Source of the DNA: Voacanga thouarsii
Lineage: Eukaryota > Streptophyta > Magnoliopsida > Gentianales > Apocynaceae
Direction: 5' to 3'
DNA length: 64,000 nt
Assembly (NCBI GenBank): GCA_026120185.1
Contig: JANUWF010002051.1
Span: 62,001 to 126,000 of the forward strand
Made by a program: the position numbers and the translations under genes. Positions 12,061-24,189 of the stretch are shown one piece after another (within the stretch, counting starts at the first letter, position 1; each line of letters starts with the position of its first letter). The notes under the pieces are model-generated. The model was not told where the DNA came from. It was given only the letters and a program-made list of their open reading frames with translations, and made no database searches.

Positions 12061-12190
12061 TCTAAATTTCACAATATGTGCAACAATTGTGTGTCATATA
12101 TGATGAAGCAACTTTTACAAAGTGAGATTTGTAATTTCCAGCTTTGATCTCATGCCTATAGCCTAGACCATTTTGGTTTCCAGCTATGTG

Positions 12191-13600
12191 TTATGCACTA
12201 AGCAATTTTTCCAAATTATTTTTTCCATTTGTAAACTTTTCAATGCATGTAGTGAGATCATCGACTCTATTTTTCATATCATCAAAATTGCTAACCATAA
12301 TTTCAAGAGAATGAATTTTATCATATAAGTATTTATTTTCTAGAGACATATGATGCAAGGAGGTAATGATAACATCCTTTTCAATATTTGCACACATATG
12401 TGACTCAAGTGAGACTTTGTTCTTATTCAATAGCTTTGTATTCTCATCTAACAAACTGTCAATTTTCATCTTCATTTCTTTATTTCTTCTAGACAACTTT
12501 TTTAGTTCATGAAATATGTCAAATAGCAATTCATTAGGTTCATCATGCAAATTGGTTATCAATTCTGGAAAAGTAGGATTTACCTTATCCTCCATAGCCA
12601 TGAAGTAAATGTTTGCTTTTTCATCTTTAGAATCACGACTTTCTTCTATCTCAGATTCAGCTTGATCCCAAGTTCCAATCAATCCTTTTCTTTTCTTCTT
12701 GTTGTGCTTGGCTTCTCTTTCTTTAGCTCTTGGACAAACAGTAATAAAATACTCCGTACTCTTGCATTCATAACATTAAGATTTGAAGGACGAAGTTTGT
12801 CCTTCCTTTTTGATAAACTTCTTTCTTTTGCTAAAGTTGTCTTTTTTGAACATCTTTTTGAATTTTTCAGCTACCATAGCCAATTCTTCATTGCCTAGAT
12901 CAGTACCATCATTACAATCGGTTTGATCACTATTAGATTCTTCATCAACTGCTTTTAAAGCAATTCCCTATTCACCTTTGTCATCACCTCATGCTCTTGA
13001 AACCTTTTAAGTTTCATTTCATGGGTCAAGAGGGAGTCAACTAGCTCTTTAGTAGGTAAGTTGTTCAGGTTTTTAGATTCCTCAATAGCTAAGGTTTTTT
13101 GCTACCAACTTTTTGGCAAAGCATCAAACATTTTTCTATTTTGCTCACTAAGGGAATAAACTTTCCCATAGGGCTTTAGACCATTCATGACATTTGTAAA
13201 TCGAGTGAACATATCAGTTATGTTCTCACATGGCTTCATAGTGAATAACTCATAATCGTAGACTAAAAGTCGTAGCTTTGATTCCTTTACTTGATTAGTC
13301 CCCTCATGGGTGACTTTCAGTAATCTCCACATTTCGTAAGCTGAATCACAACTACTAACCCAGTTGAAATCATTAGCATCAAGAGCACAGTACAATATAT
13401 TCATTGCCTAAAAATTCAAAGTCATTTTTGAAATATCCTCATTATCATATTCATTACTCTGTTTAGGCATTTTTCTACCTTCAACAAATTTTGACAAGAC
13501 AAATGGTCCATTCTCAATCAAATTCCACAGCTCAAAGTTGATTGAGAAAATAAAAAATATTCATTCTATTTTTTCAAAATATGTAATTGCTTTAATTGAA
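12191..13600 (-). pseudogene. Copia-2 gag
   Basis: The minus strand from about 13560 reads LWNLIENGPFV, then YCALDANDFNWVSSCDSA, YEMWRLLKVTHEGTNQVK and LLTHEMKLKRFQEHE, the UBN2-type gag of plant Copia elements. A zinc-knuckle remnant, CYECKSTEYF.TVCP, lies near 12780; its histidine is replaced by tyrosine. The distal part (12682-12191) is a predicted coiled coil rich in L, K, N and E (ELKKLSRRNKEMKMK), typical of long SIRE-type gags. Stops and frameshifts separate the pieces. A nucleocapsid without the knuckle histidine would be expected to bind zinc poorly. Confidence 0.8.
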
Positions 13601-13708
13601 CAAAGAAGGTCTACATGTGGAAGACCCTTGAATGTAAGGTAGAACAAATATGTTTGCCATAAGGATCTTTGCTAAAAGGCTGTTAAGCCGAGGATAATGT
13701 AGACCAAC

Positions 13709-13720
13709 TCTCTGATACCA
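13709..13720 (-). other. Copia-2 primer-binding site
   Basis: On the minus strand TGGTATCAGAGA lies two bases after the 5' LTR end. It matches the 3' end of initiator methionine tRNA (usual form TGGTATCAGAGC). Confidence 0.85.
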
Positions 13721-13722
13721 AT

Positions 13723-15310
13723 TGATAAACCTTAGATTGGGTGAATAAGGTTTATGGAAAACAAATGCAATTTAAAAATAATTCTTTGATGTCTTTTTGA
13801 TAAAGGCCGAACAAAGTGTAAGTTAAAAAATGCAGACTTGAATGAGCTACTAAAGAGCTTTCACAACTCCTCTAAATGATAAAAAGAAGATCTATAGTTA
13901 AGATGGATAGACAAAGCAATAATAATAGTTTCACCCAACTACATAAAAGTTTTTGATCAAATCAATGAATGCAAGGAGGAGTATAAAGCTCTCAAGTCGG
14001 ATAAATAGTAAAAATGCAGGTATAAATATCATATTAGCTTCGTAGTTGAAGGAGTACAGATATGAATCTTTTGAAACACCATTAAATGGCAAGAAGATGG
14101 TCTGTTTTAAAGATGGATAGTTGAGGCATTAAAGACATACTTTCGATAGAACACAAAGGTATTTAAAACTGATCAACAATTGCAGAGATTAAGAAAAAGT
14201 TCTTTGATCTAATGACCAGCAAAAATGCAGTGATAAAGTGCAGATCAAATGCAAAAGAAAAGACCTAAGGATTTATAGTGGTTCGATCCTCAACTGATCT
14301 ACATCCACTACCTTATGTACCCACTTAAGGATTTCAACACAATCATTAAAACCATTTTCCTAAATTAATAGTAGTAGGCTACACTAATCTTATACAAGAG
14401 GATCACCACACTTGGTTTTACACCCAACCTCTTAAACACACAAATCAAGGCTCACCCCAACTGGATTTTACTTCCTTAACCTTGATACACAATAATTCAA
14501 GACTCACCCCAATCGGATTTTACTTCCCAAAACCTTAACACAAAGTTGATAAAAGATAGAGTATAGAAATAGCTCATGGATTGAGCAGATATGAACAGCT
14601 AAGCATAAATACATTCTTACCTTTGGAGCAATTTGGTTTCACTTTGAAGCAGAATGAAAAGGGAGATTTTTGTATTCTAAAGGGTAAGAGTGTTTCTGAG
14701 AGAGATAGTACAAAAACCCACTTCACAATCGTGTTTTGAAGGCTTTTATAGGAACAAAAAGTAAGACAGCAACGGCTAATAACGGCTAGTTTTTTGCTGT
14801 CAGATTTTCTTGAGTTTTGGACTCAAAGATTGGAAGCAGGCGCATCCAAAAAGTGAGCTCAAAATGGCACTTTTTTTAGGCAGAAACATTTAGACATTGT
14901 TTTAGAGTTTTGAACTAAGCTTTTGGTTGCAAAGTCCATCTAAACTATTCAATCTAAACATCTAAAAGCTTACTCTTTGAAATCATTTTATTTGTGTGCT
15001 TCAAGGTAGAAATAAATTGAATCATAAAATAAATAAACATAGGAATTTTACAAACAATACCTTAACAATGATTCTTAATCTAAAGTTCTTTCACAAGGAC
15101 TTCATGATCTTGCAAGCTCTTAGGTTGAAGTTGGACTTTGATCAGTCACTTCTTTAGATTCCATTTACTTAAGAGATGCTTAGCAGTTATATTTGCACGT
15201 CTTGGAAGAATTGAGGTCAAACATGTCCTATCACATATAAGTCACATAAATTAGTCCTCATCAATGTTTGTCATAAGTCAAAATACAAAACAATACCCTT
15301 AGGACTAACA
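13723..15310 (-). repeat. Copia-2 5' LTR
   Basis: Direct repeat of 5169-6758, starting TGATAAACC and ending GGACTAACA. It should hold the promoter of Copia-2. The many substitutions between the two copies suggest an old insertion. Confidence 0.9.
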
Positions 15311-16864
15311 CACACATCAGACCTACTACACCACCCATCCTTGGGAAATAGTCCATAGAAGACATATTCCAACGGGTTTCATTTTCCAACCGTCTATAGT
15401 TTCTATTTCTATCATTTGGTTCCCCCTTTTGGTCTATCTATATTCCAAGAAATTCATTGCTCCATAGACAGAGCAAAAAGTGAAGTTACAGTCACAGCAG
15501 CTCCACTATTTATCAATGTAATGAAATTTCCAATTACGCAATGCAAGTACTTATTTACCTCTAGTATTTATCAATTTGTGTCCTATTTGGTCTTTGTACC
15601 TATCTTCAAGATTGATTCCATGTATTCAATTTAACAATTATCTAAAACATCCTACATTGCAAGGGTTCTCCATCCAACTCGAATTTAGCAAGTCATTATG
15701 CCACTTGTAGCACAGTTTATTTCCATGGTGTCAAACCCCAAAGAAAAAAAATCCAAGACCCTAATTATATCTAATTTTTCATAAACCATACAGAAACCCA
15801 GAATGTAATCATGAAAGTACAAATGCACCTCATACTACGAAAAATGACATATTCCTCTCAGAAGATCTGAAATACACCACATTGTAAGAAAAATTCAGAC
15901 ATGACCCAAAAAAATCCAAAAACCTCAAAATTGTGGACCTGAATGCTTTTTTCTCCAACAAACCTCAAGAATATAGGCGCCATCAAAAAATTCAAAATGT
16001 GCCGTACAGTATGAGAATTTCATACAGAACGGACTCAAAAAGGCAATGAGTTCGATCTATTCTCCAAATATTTCAAAAGAAATTAACATAGCGTAATATC
16101 CCCACTCCATTCCAGCGAATTTTTTTTTTCAAAAAAGCTAGAATCTTTATGTCTATTAGAGCTGGTTGGTGGTGGACAACCCCATAATGGATTCCCCAAC
16201 TACAGTTTTGGAAAGCTGCTAATTATGAGGCTGCTTCTTGTTTTCGGTTGTTGCTTTTGCCTACTATCAGCAAAATTTAAAGCTTTGGCAACCAGACTCT
16301 TTTTTTTTTTTTTGGTAAAAAAAACCCAAAAACTTAAATCCACACTCAAATACAATTTAACTCATGAAACAAAATTAACAAATTCCAATTTTGCAATTTC
16401 AAATTATGAAACAAAACCAATATACCCAATTTATTTGCACACTTTGTAGTCACCGTTTATGTCCAGGGATTGGACAAAGCACCCGCCTTTTCCTAGGAGA
16501 AGCGGCTTTCGTGTTACCAAAGTTCGATTGCTATGGCTGCAAGTTGGAGGGAAACTCTTTTACGAGAAAAAGAAAGGAAAATTTAGAGGTGGATTACGAG
16601 GGTTTTTTGTTATTTCTTCTAGCAAAACTCTCTTAGCTCCCGCTATTTTTCCTTCAATTTCTTCTCTTTATTTTATTTTTCAAATGTTAATATTTCAATA
16701 TAATGAATATTATAGAAAAAATATAAAAATTTTCAATCTCTATGGATTAAATAATCAAAGTGATAAAATTATACATATTTATCATATAATATATTTTATT
16801 GTAACAAATAAGTTAATGTTGAAAGTATATTTACTAATTTAAAATTTAAATAATAACTTCATAT

Positions 16865-16867
<3 letters not shown>

Positions 16868-16902
<35 letters not shown>
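16868..16902. repeat. (TA)n microsatellite
   Basis: An uninterrupted run of TA dinucleotides of about 35 bases within AT-rich DNA. Confidence 0.95.
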
Positions 16903-16903
<1 letters not shown>

Positions 16904-17346
16904 TTCAAGTTACTTATCACAGTTATACCTTATACTTTAAAAACTAAAAATATTTATATATATTAACATTTACTTATTTACAGTGGCATCAAAAAATTTA
17001 TTAAATTAGAACTTAAAAAATTAAAAATATAATAATTATATCAAAGTAGCAATTTTTTTTCTTTTACAAAAGGATTACATATGCATACAAATTTTACTTA
17101 CCAAAAATTCATTCTATGTTGTTGAAAGTTCATTAAGAGTTCCAATTGATCATGAAAAAGAAAAAAGTTTTTATCAACTATTATTTTTATAAATTTGAAA
17201 TTTTAAAAATATAAAAGTAATTAGAAATTATAAGTAGGTGATCATTACCAAGACAAAAAAGTCTTAACTTATTTTATAATGCTCTTGCTTCATAATATTC
17301 TATAACACTTCATCTAAAGTACACTATACATGCATAGGTGCGCACG

Positions 17347-17348
<2 letters not shown>

Positions 17349-17399
<51 letters not shown>
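17349..17399. repeat. (TG)n(TA)n microsatellite
   Basis: A short TG run passes into a long pure TA run of about 46 bases. Confidence 0.95.
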
Positions 17400-17401
<2 letters not shown>

Positions 17402-17824
17402 ATCATCAAAATACTCGAATTGACTTTATCAGAGAAGTAGAAATGAGTTTGACCCCTTACTTCAAATTTGATATCTAATTTAAGAATCGTGTAAAAAAAA
17501 CATAAGATTCTAGGGAAGAAAGACGTTGGAAAACAGTTAAATTAATAAATTATCTAGTAAAATTAACTATAGAAACTTTATATGATGAAATTAATCAACT
17601 ACGTTTTTTATTAGATCATTTGATGAATTTTTTTTTTGTAATCAAATGTAAATAACCTAAAATGACAAAACAAATACCACATATACTTTATCTAGTAATA
17701 CTAATTAGTTTTCAGTGACACGTTAATATCTTAGGAAAATTCTTGCAAAATTATTCTGTTATGTTCATTTTTTTAACTATTTTTTTTTAATTGACTTAAA
17801 AATTAAGAATGAATTTTTAATTTT

Positions 17825-19449
17825 TAATTTCCTACCAAAAATAATGTGGTCGGAACTTTTTTTTTTCAATTCCCTCTCAAATACAAATTGGTTGGAACAC
17901 ATACTGTAAGTTAAATAAATATTAAATTAAATTTTTACTCAAAATTTTAAATTTTAATTAAATATCCGACATCAAATAAAAGTGGTTAGAAGATAACTAT
18001 CCCTTTTCTACCAAAAATTGCATTTGGTCGAAAAATTAATTCTCCCCCAAAAAAAAATTTAAAAATTGAATTCGGCTAAAAAAAATATGTTTGGTCAAAT
18101 TTTAATTACATTTTCCTACCAGATTATCCTTTTCATCGAAAAGTATTTTTATTCCTACCAAACTTGAAGGCGGTTGGAAATCAAATAGTCTTGTCAACAA
18201 AAAATACTATTAAATTTATAATTTGATTTCTTACCAAATGCAGAAACTTTAATTTAATATTCCATTACCATTTCAAACCATAAAAATGATTGCAAGGTAA
18301 TTTGATTCATGGTCCCTACCAAAATTCATCTATACTCGAAAATGTAACCTTTATTCCTTTCAAAATTAGTTTGGTGGGAAATTATATCTTCTTCAAGAAA
18401 AAAAAATTGAAATTATAAATTTAATTTCCATCCCCAAGAAACAAAATAATTTTTTGGAGAACTAAATCATATTTCCTAGCACATTTCAAAATGGTCGGGA
18501 AAACAATTTTTAAACTCCTACCAAAATTACTTTTGATCCAAAATTCTTTAAGAAAATAAAATTTAAATTATAAATTTAATTTCCACCTTTGAGAAATAAA
18601 ATAATTTGTTAGAGAATTAATTAATATTTCCTACCAAATGCAAAATGGTCAAAAAAATATTTTTAAACTTCTACAAATATTAATTTTGGTTGGAAACAAA
18701 TATTTTTGTGAAGAAAAAGGATGAATAATTTAAAATTTTCATTTTCATTTCCTTCTAAATAATTATATAGTTAGAAATGCATTTTTACTTTCCTTCTAAA
18801 ATAGCATTGGTTAGAAATAATTTATTATTTTCATACCAAATCTCAATTTGATGGGAAAGTTTTAACTAATGTTCCTACCCATAAACTTTTGGATGGAAAT
18901 GTAGCTATTTTCCCTACCAGAATGTATATTAGATGGAAATAGAGCTATTTTTCCTACCAAAATGTGTGTTGGACGGAAATGTAACTAAATTTTCCTACCA
19001 AAATGTGTGTGAGAAGAAAAGGTAGCTATTTTTTCCTACCAAAGTGTATGCTGTACGGAAATGTAACTATTTTTCCTACCAAAATATATGTTGGACGAAA
19101 ATGTAGCTAAATTTTCCTACCAAAATGTGTGTTGGACGGAAATGTAGCTATTTTTCCGACCAAAATATTTGTTGAATGAAAATGTAACTTAACTTTCCTA
19201 CCAAAATTTTTGTTGGATGGAAATGTAGTAATAGTTTCCTACCAAAATATATGTTGGATGGAAATGTCGATATATTTTCCTACCAAAATGTATGTTGGAC
19301 GGAAATTTCCAACTCTAATTCCTACCAACATGAGTGTAGTCAGAAAGCCCCTACCAAGTACTTCTTTGGTAGGAAATAGGTAGCTAAATTGCTACCATTT
19401 AGTTTTGGTAGGGAACTTTTAGTAGGAAATAGGTAGTTTTGTTGTAGTG
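17825..19449. repeat. CACTA1 right subterminal repeat array
   Basis: Repeated units of roughly 60 bases contain TTTCCTACCAAAATGTGTGT followed by TGGACGGAAATGTAGCTA. They are especially regular from about 18900 to 19310, where some ten copies run in tandem. The array ends with the terminal inverted repeat at 19449. It is longer and more ordered than the left array. Confidence 0.88.
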
Positions 19450-19452
19450 TCA

Positions 19453-19773
19453 AGAGGTTTTGAGACTGTGATTCCTTACCTATATTGTTTCACCAACAAG
19501 GGTTTAGGCAGTGGAATATTTTGAGATTCAAAGAGCTTGTGCATTCATGCCAAGAAGGAGCAGAAAAATAGCGGGATTTAAGCTAGAAGTATCAACAAGT
19601 CGTGAAGACGAGATCCCTATAGTTCAATCAACATCTTAAGAGCCAAAGAAATTTTTGAAGCGCAAAGGTATTAAAAACGAAAATTTCTTCCGCTATGTTT
19701 TTCTCTGTGCCTTTTGGCTTCTCTATGTTTACAACATGCATGCTTTTTATTTATTTTCTAGCTTCAATCTTCA
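19453..19773 (+). mobile_element. Copia LTR fragment, right part
   Basis: Continuation of the LTR from 1-722 after CACTA1. It includes CTTCCGCTATGTTTTTCT and ends with CTTCAATCTTCA, equivalent to the end of the Copia-1 LTR read on its coding strand. The next bases are CACTA2 transposase coding sequence, not a primer-binding site. The fragment is therefore a solo LTR or a 3' LTR inserted into CACTA2. Confidence 0.7.
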
Positions 19774-21634
19774 ATACAATTTTTTACGAAAAGGGGAAGA
19801 TAAAAGACTATAAGAATGCAAAAAGGGATTTACGTGAGATTTGTCGACAAAAAGAATTTAAAGTTAGTAGAAGAAGGTACCAAGAGACCAAAAGCATGCT
19901 ATTGTATGGAAAAAAAATACTCAACAAATTTTGTGCAAGTGGATATTAAATCTTTGAAATATTCATGTGGTTATGCTTCCAATTTTTCAAGATATGTGAA
20001 AGAGAAGCAATGCATATTATTTGGCCTTAAGAGCAATGATTGTCATGTATTTATGCTTTGGTTGATACCAATAGTGTTTTGCTATTTGCTTCCAGATACT
20101 ATCGACAATATTCTAATAGAATTGAGCTTGTTTTCAAGGACTTGACTTCTAGAATGTTACGTGATGAACAAATTTTGAAACTAGAAGAGAATATTGTTGT
20201 GACCGTATGCAAATTAGAGAGAATTTTTCCACCAAAATTTTTTAATTCAATGGAACATTCACCAATCCACATACCATTTGAGGCTTTAATGGGAGGGCCT
20301 AGACAATATAGTTGAATGTATCCTTTTAAGAGGCTAATTAAATATTTAGCTGATTATTTATTAAATTGCAATTTTTGATATCCATAATGATAAATCTCCA
20401 ACCATAGGTTCTTGTACAATTTGAAATAAATGGTGAAAAATAAAGAAATACTTGAAGCTTCAATATGCAATGCATACCTAGTCGAAGAAGTTTTGACTTT
20501 TTGTACTTATTACTTTGACTCTCATGTCAAAGAAAAGAGTAGAAGGGTTGAACAAAATATGATAGTGGTAGTTGTGACGAGTTAATAAGCTCAAGTATTT
20601 CAACATTTAGTTGTTCTAGGCAACCATTAGGTGCTGTAAGGATAAGATTCTTATCAGATGAAGAGCATGGTGTAGCTGCACTGTATGTGTTGCTAAATAC
20701 CGAAGAGGTGCAACCATATGTGAAGTGAGTATGAATCTACACATTGATTTGAAATAAGAAATAATTTACCATTTTACAGCTTTTTATTATTTTAATAAAA
20801 TTCTGATTTTTCAAGGTTGGGAAGCACTCTAATACAACCAACATTTCTGAATCTCATTTAGAGTTGGCATTGGAAAGAGAGTTTGTTCAACAGTTTAAGG
20901 AATATGTAAGAATATATCTAATGTCGTGACATCCCAAATAATATTGTCATTCTAACTAATGTCATCTTTTTTTTTAAGTTACACACGTTTTGTATCAAAT
21001 AGGTGCATGATCTAGCTAACAATGTTTTAAATGATGAAATAAAACATATGGCATGGGGTTAAAGAGATCTGTGCGCACCAATACACAGTTTTTTTGTGAA
21101 TGGCTACAACTTTTACACAATTGCCTATAGTAAAGGAAAATCCACTACAAATAGTGGCATATGCATAAAAGGTTATAGTTATGATGATGGTGGCACAGTT
21201 AATTACTGTGGTGCATTGAATGAAGTGGTGGAATTGGAGTATCCTAGTTTGCCTATTAAACATGCTTATTTATTTCACTGTGATTGGTATGATTTAAGAC
21301 ATGACATTCATCCTAAGTACAAACTAATTGATATTAATCCTAAAAGATCATGGAACAAATTTGATTCGTTTGCACTTGCACATCAAGCTACCCAAGTGTA
21401 TTTCGTAACATATACAAGTTCCATAAAGGATACTACAGATTGGTTGCATGCTTATCATGACATAGCAAGACGAACATTAGAAATGGCTACAATTGATTGT
21501 GCGTTAAAAGAAAATGAAGTTCAAAATCCAAATATTAATATTATGGATGATCTATTAGACAACATAACAGATCCAAACAACATTTATGATGATGTCGAAC
21601 CCTCTATAAATGTTGGTTTGGAAGAGAATGAGTA
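19774..21634 (+). pseudogene. CACTA2 TNP2-type transposase, 3' half
   Basis: The reading begins mid-gene with EKGKIKDYKNAKRDLREI, equivalent to the GKSKDHxxARxDLxEMGI region of TNP2 transposases. It continues with LKSNDCHVFM, ICSR-like SRMLRDEQILKLEENIV, IFPPKFFNSMEHSPIHIPFE and GGPRQYS*MYPFKRLIKYL (DUF4218), then KEILEASICNAYLVEEVLTF. DUF4216 follows at about 21060-21460, with VNGYNFYTIAYSKGKSTTNS, FHCDWYDL and FDSFALAHQATQVYF. Several frameshifts and a stop in place of the usual tryptophan or arginine break it. The N-terminal catalytic part is cut off by the LTR insertion. It cannot encode transposase now, but it identifies the outer element as autonomous in origin. Confidence 0.88.
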
Positions 21635-22406
21635 AGGGTTGAAAAGTAGTTCTAATGAATCTAATATAGAAATATCTACTTTAGAGACAGAAGATGAAGT
21701 AGATAGAAAATATTATCGTGAAATTAACTAGTACAATGCTATTATTTGTCAATGGTAAATTGCCTTATAACAATATGTTAAAATTTTCAAACATATTAAA
21801 GTTTTGTAATCATTTATTTTGGACATATTCAATTGAATTTATGGATCCTATTTTATCTCTCTCATAACATTATGAGCATTTCTTGTTTATTTAATATATT
21901 TTTGTTCAAAGTTTCACCATGATTCTTTTTTTTTTATTTTTTTTACTGCTCTAATATAAAAACAGGTTCAACTTATTGGTTTGTGTGTTTTCTTAGACTG
22001 TCAATGTTGCTAAATTTTGTGGATTTTTGAGTTGAACAATTCCTAAACAATCCCCAACTAGCAGAAACTAGTTCTTGTCATATACTTCCTAGAACTGTGA
22101 TCTCACATGTGTGTCCTTTCATTTACGAGGAAAAAGCAGCAAGTGTTTTGGCTATCTAAATATGAGGTCTGACATGACAAGCAACCGGAGAGTGAGTCAA
22201 TAGCTTATGCATCTAAACTCATTTAGTATTTAATTATGCTCTTATGCTCTACATCTAAATCTAACAAGCTATTAAATAAATCTGAAAGCTATAACTGGAC
22301 AGTGGTTCACTTTTGTAATAATGTTTTTTTTTTAAAATTACATTGGAGATGGTTAAAACTAAACTAAACTCTCTGCCTCCTAGACCTATTTCCAGCTTTG
22401 TAGTTT
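21635..22406. other. CACTA2 spacer after TNP2
   Basis: AT-rich sequence following the end of the TNP2 frame, up to the Copia-0 target duplication AGAAA at 22407-22411. No coding or repeats are recognised. Confidence 0.5.
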
Positions 22407-22411
22407 AGAAA

Positions 22412-24152
22412 CTAAAGGATCCTAGGAAAATAAAATACGTAATGGAAATATGCAATTTAAAATTTTTTCCAAATCAAAGTCTAGGAAAACATATTTTTTG
22501 GTCACCTAGATTGAAAAACAGGAAGAATTGGTTTTGATGAAATGCTTTGATTTGTCACGATTACTTGTTTCGCAAGAATCCTGACCAAGAATCAACTCGT
22601 TCGTATCAAATACACGAGCTAAGATTGCTAGCTTTTAATCTTCCAGAGTATTTACAAACCTCCTATGGATTAACTACCGGTGAAAGAAGAATTAGGATGA
22701 TCAATTATGGAAGAAATTGGAAGAGCTAAATAAAAAGAATAAGGAAACCAAAGGCCATTGCTCTTAGTCCACGAAAACTGTGTATGTAGTAGTTTCTTAA
22801 CGTGACCAATATGTCCTTTTAACAATGATTCCAAAACCAACAGTCTTTAATGTTTCATATTCTTTCCTTTCAAAAAAACATGTGGCTATTACTTGGTTTC
22901 TAAAACTATAGTAGGCACCTCCCTTATCATTGGTAAGCCAGCATTTTCTAATTAGCCTAAGACTAATTAAATAGCTCATATATTAATTAATTAATCTATT
23001 TGGGCCCAATATAAAATTATCTAAGATAATTAATTAATAAACCAATTTAATTAAATTAGTCTAATAAATTATCCTTATCCAAATAAATAATTATTGGATT
23101 CCTAGAATAATTCTTCCAATATTAATTTCCTCCAATAAGCCCATATAGTAAATAAATATATTAAGATAAGTTGAGCTACTCTGGGAATTCAAAGATATAT
23201 TATTCTTAACTACTAAAATAACCAAAATATCCTTATTAACAAATAACTGTATTTTATCATTTTAAATATATTCCATTTATCACCATATGAAAATATTGAC
23301 TCCAAGAATAATATTGCAACTGTAGTATCTTCGAATTACAGATGTAATGATGAAAATACCTCTCTCTATAATATCCATTATTAAAATTGTACTAACATTT
23401 TTCTAAATGACACCTACCATCCTTTGATATCTAGTTCGAGAATTCATAACTTTCAGTATGTACTCACTTATCTTAGGGATCTATCTAAAGCAAACATACT
23501 TAGCCACATTTCTCAGGGCTCTGAATTATTTAAATTATCCCAGACAATCACAAGGAAGTTATATTTTCACTAAGAATAGTATAGAAACTCTATTATATAA
23601 GTCTATTTTAATTAACTAGAGTCATACATCTAACATATAAAATTATTGGCCTTGCATTAAGACCCCACCCATCATACACCAAATTGCACAAGTCTAGCTT
23701 CACTAGGCTATTAGCTTATACTTAAGTCTTAGGGTACTCGTCCATGCAGTATCGACAAAAGACCAATTTTTATTTGTTATGGTACTTTTATAAAAATTAC
23801 TATCGCGTGGTCCAATTTTACGTATTCCAAATATGCTTACACTATTGCCATGAGAGGACTACTCATTGATTAAAGGTAAATAATACCTTATTTAGAAATC
23901 ATAGTGTAATAATTTAAACCTTGATAAAGTATCCAACTTCATCAATCGATCAAGAACATTTTAGCTTGTATGTTTGAAGCCCATGATCTACACCTTAATG
24001 TGAAAGCACGACCCAATCATATAAATCACTTACTAACACACTTGGATCTTAATATGCAAATATACGTAGATCAACACCCATTAATAAATGAAATATTTTT
24101 GTTACATTCCAAAATACAGAAATACATAATCTATTTTGAGTATACATTACTA
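22412..24152 (-). repeat. Copia-0 3' LTR
   Basis: It matches the start (53811 onward) and the end (up to 57336) of the right LTR, with segments such as TTTGTCACGATTACTTGTT. Its middle (about 23165-23772) has no partner in the right LTR, where it was lost along with the CACTA remnant insertion. The polypurine tract expected beyond 24152 is not well preserved. Confidence 0.8.
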
Positions 24153-24189
24153 AATAAACTATGACAGTCCATATGTGTCTATATTTATG

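Larger units (their letters stand above)
5169..15310 (-). mobile_element. Copia-2: degenerate Copia (SIRE/Maximus-like) element
   Basis: Two LTRs of about 1.59 kb (5169-6758 and 13723-15310) begin TGATAAACCTTAG and end in ACA. They are flanked by TACAC (5164-5168) and CACAC (15311-15315), a 5-bp duplication with one change. Coding runs on the minus strand, so the right LTR is the 5' LTR: gag, protease, GAG-pre-integrase, part of integrase, reverse transcriptase, then an extra reading frame after pol. The integrase core and most of RNase H are missing. The long post-pol region and the gag style suggest the SIRE/Maximus lineage; this is inference. It is inserted in the interior of CACTA1. Confidence 0.9.
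15316..17824. other. CACTA1 interior to the right of Copia-2
   Basis: No recognisable protein is encoded. The part from about 16130 to 16660 is less AT-rich than its surroundings, with open frames on both strands, and could be a further captured piece such as a gene 5' region; no family is recognised. From 16660 to 17824 the DNA is very AT-rich with two dinucleotide arrays. There is no CACTA transposase here. Confidence 0.5.
723..19449. mobile_element. CACTA1: complete nonautonomous CACTA (Pack-CACTA) element
   Basis: The left terminus reads CATTACAAGAAAT. The right terminus, read inward on the other strand, begins CACTACAACAAAA. The element is flanked by an exact 3-bp duplication, TCA (720-722 and 19450-19452). 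Both ends carry dense subterminal repeats built on TTTCCTACCAAA and its complement, as expected of CACTA elements. No TNP2, DUF4218, DUF4216 or TnpA-like coding is visible inside, so it would depend on a transposase supplied in trans. Its interior holds DDB1-like and sucrose-phosphate-synthase-like fragments, a LINE-like tail and a whole Copia element. One position of the left CACTA motif is changed (CATTA). The element is about 18.7 kb, or about 8.6 kb without Copia-2. Confidence 0.88.

Noticed and set aside
16391..16842. Plus-strand open frames with cysteine and basic residues
   Set aside because: No family match, and frames end in AT-rich DNA; kept only as part of an unassigned segment.
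18900..19320. CRISPR-like regular repeats
   Set aside because: Repeat units are subterminal CACTA motifs in eukaryotic DNA, with similar rather than unique spacers.
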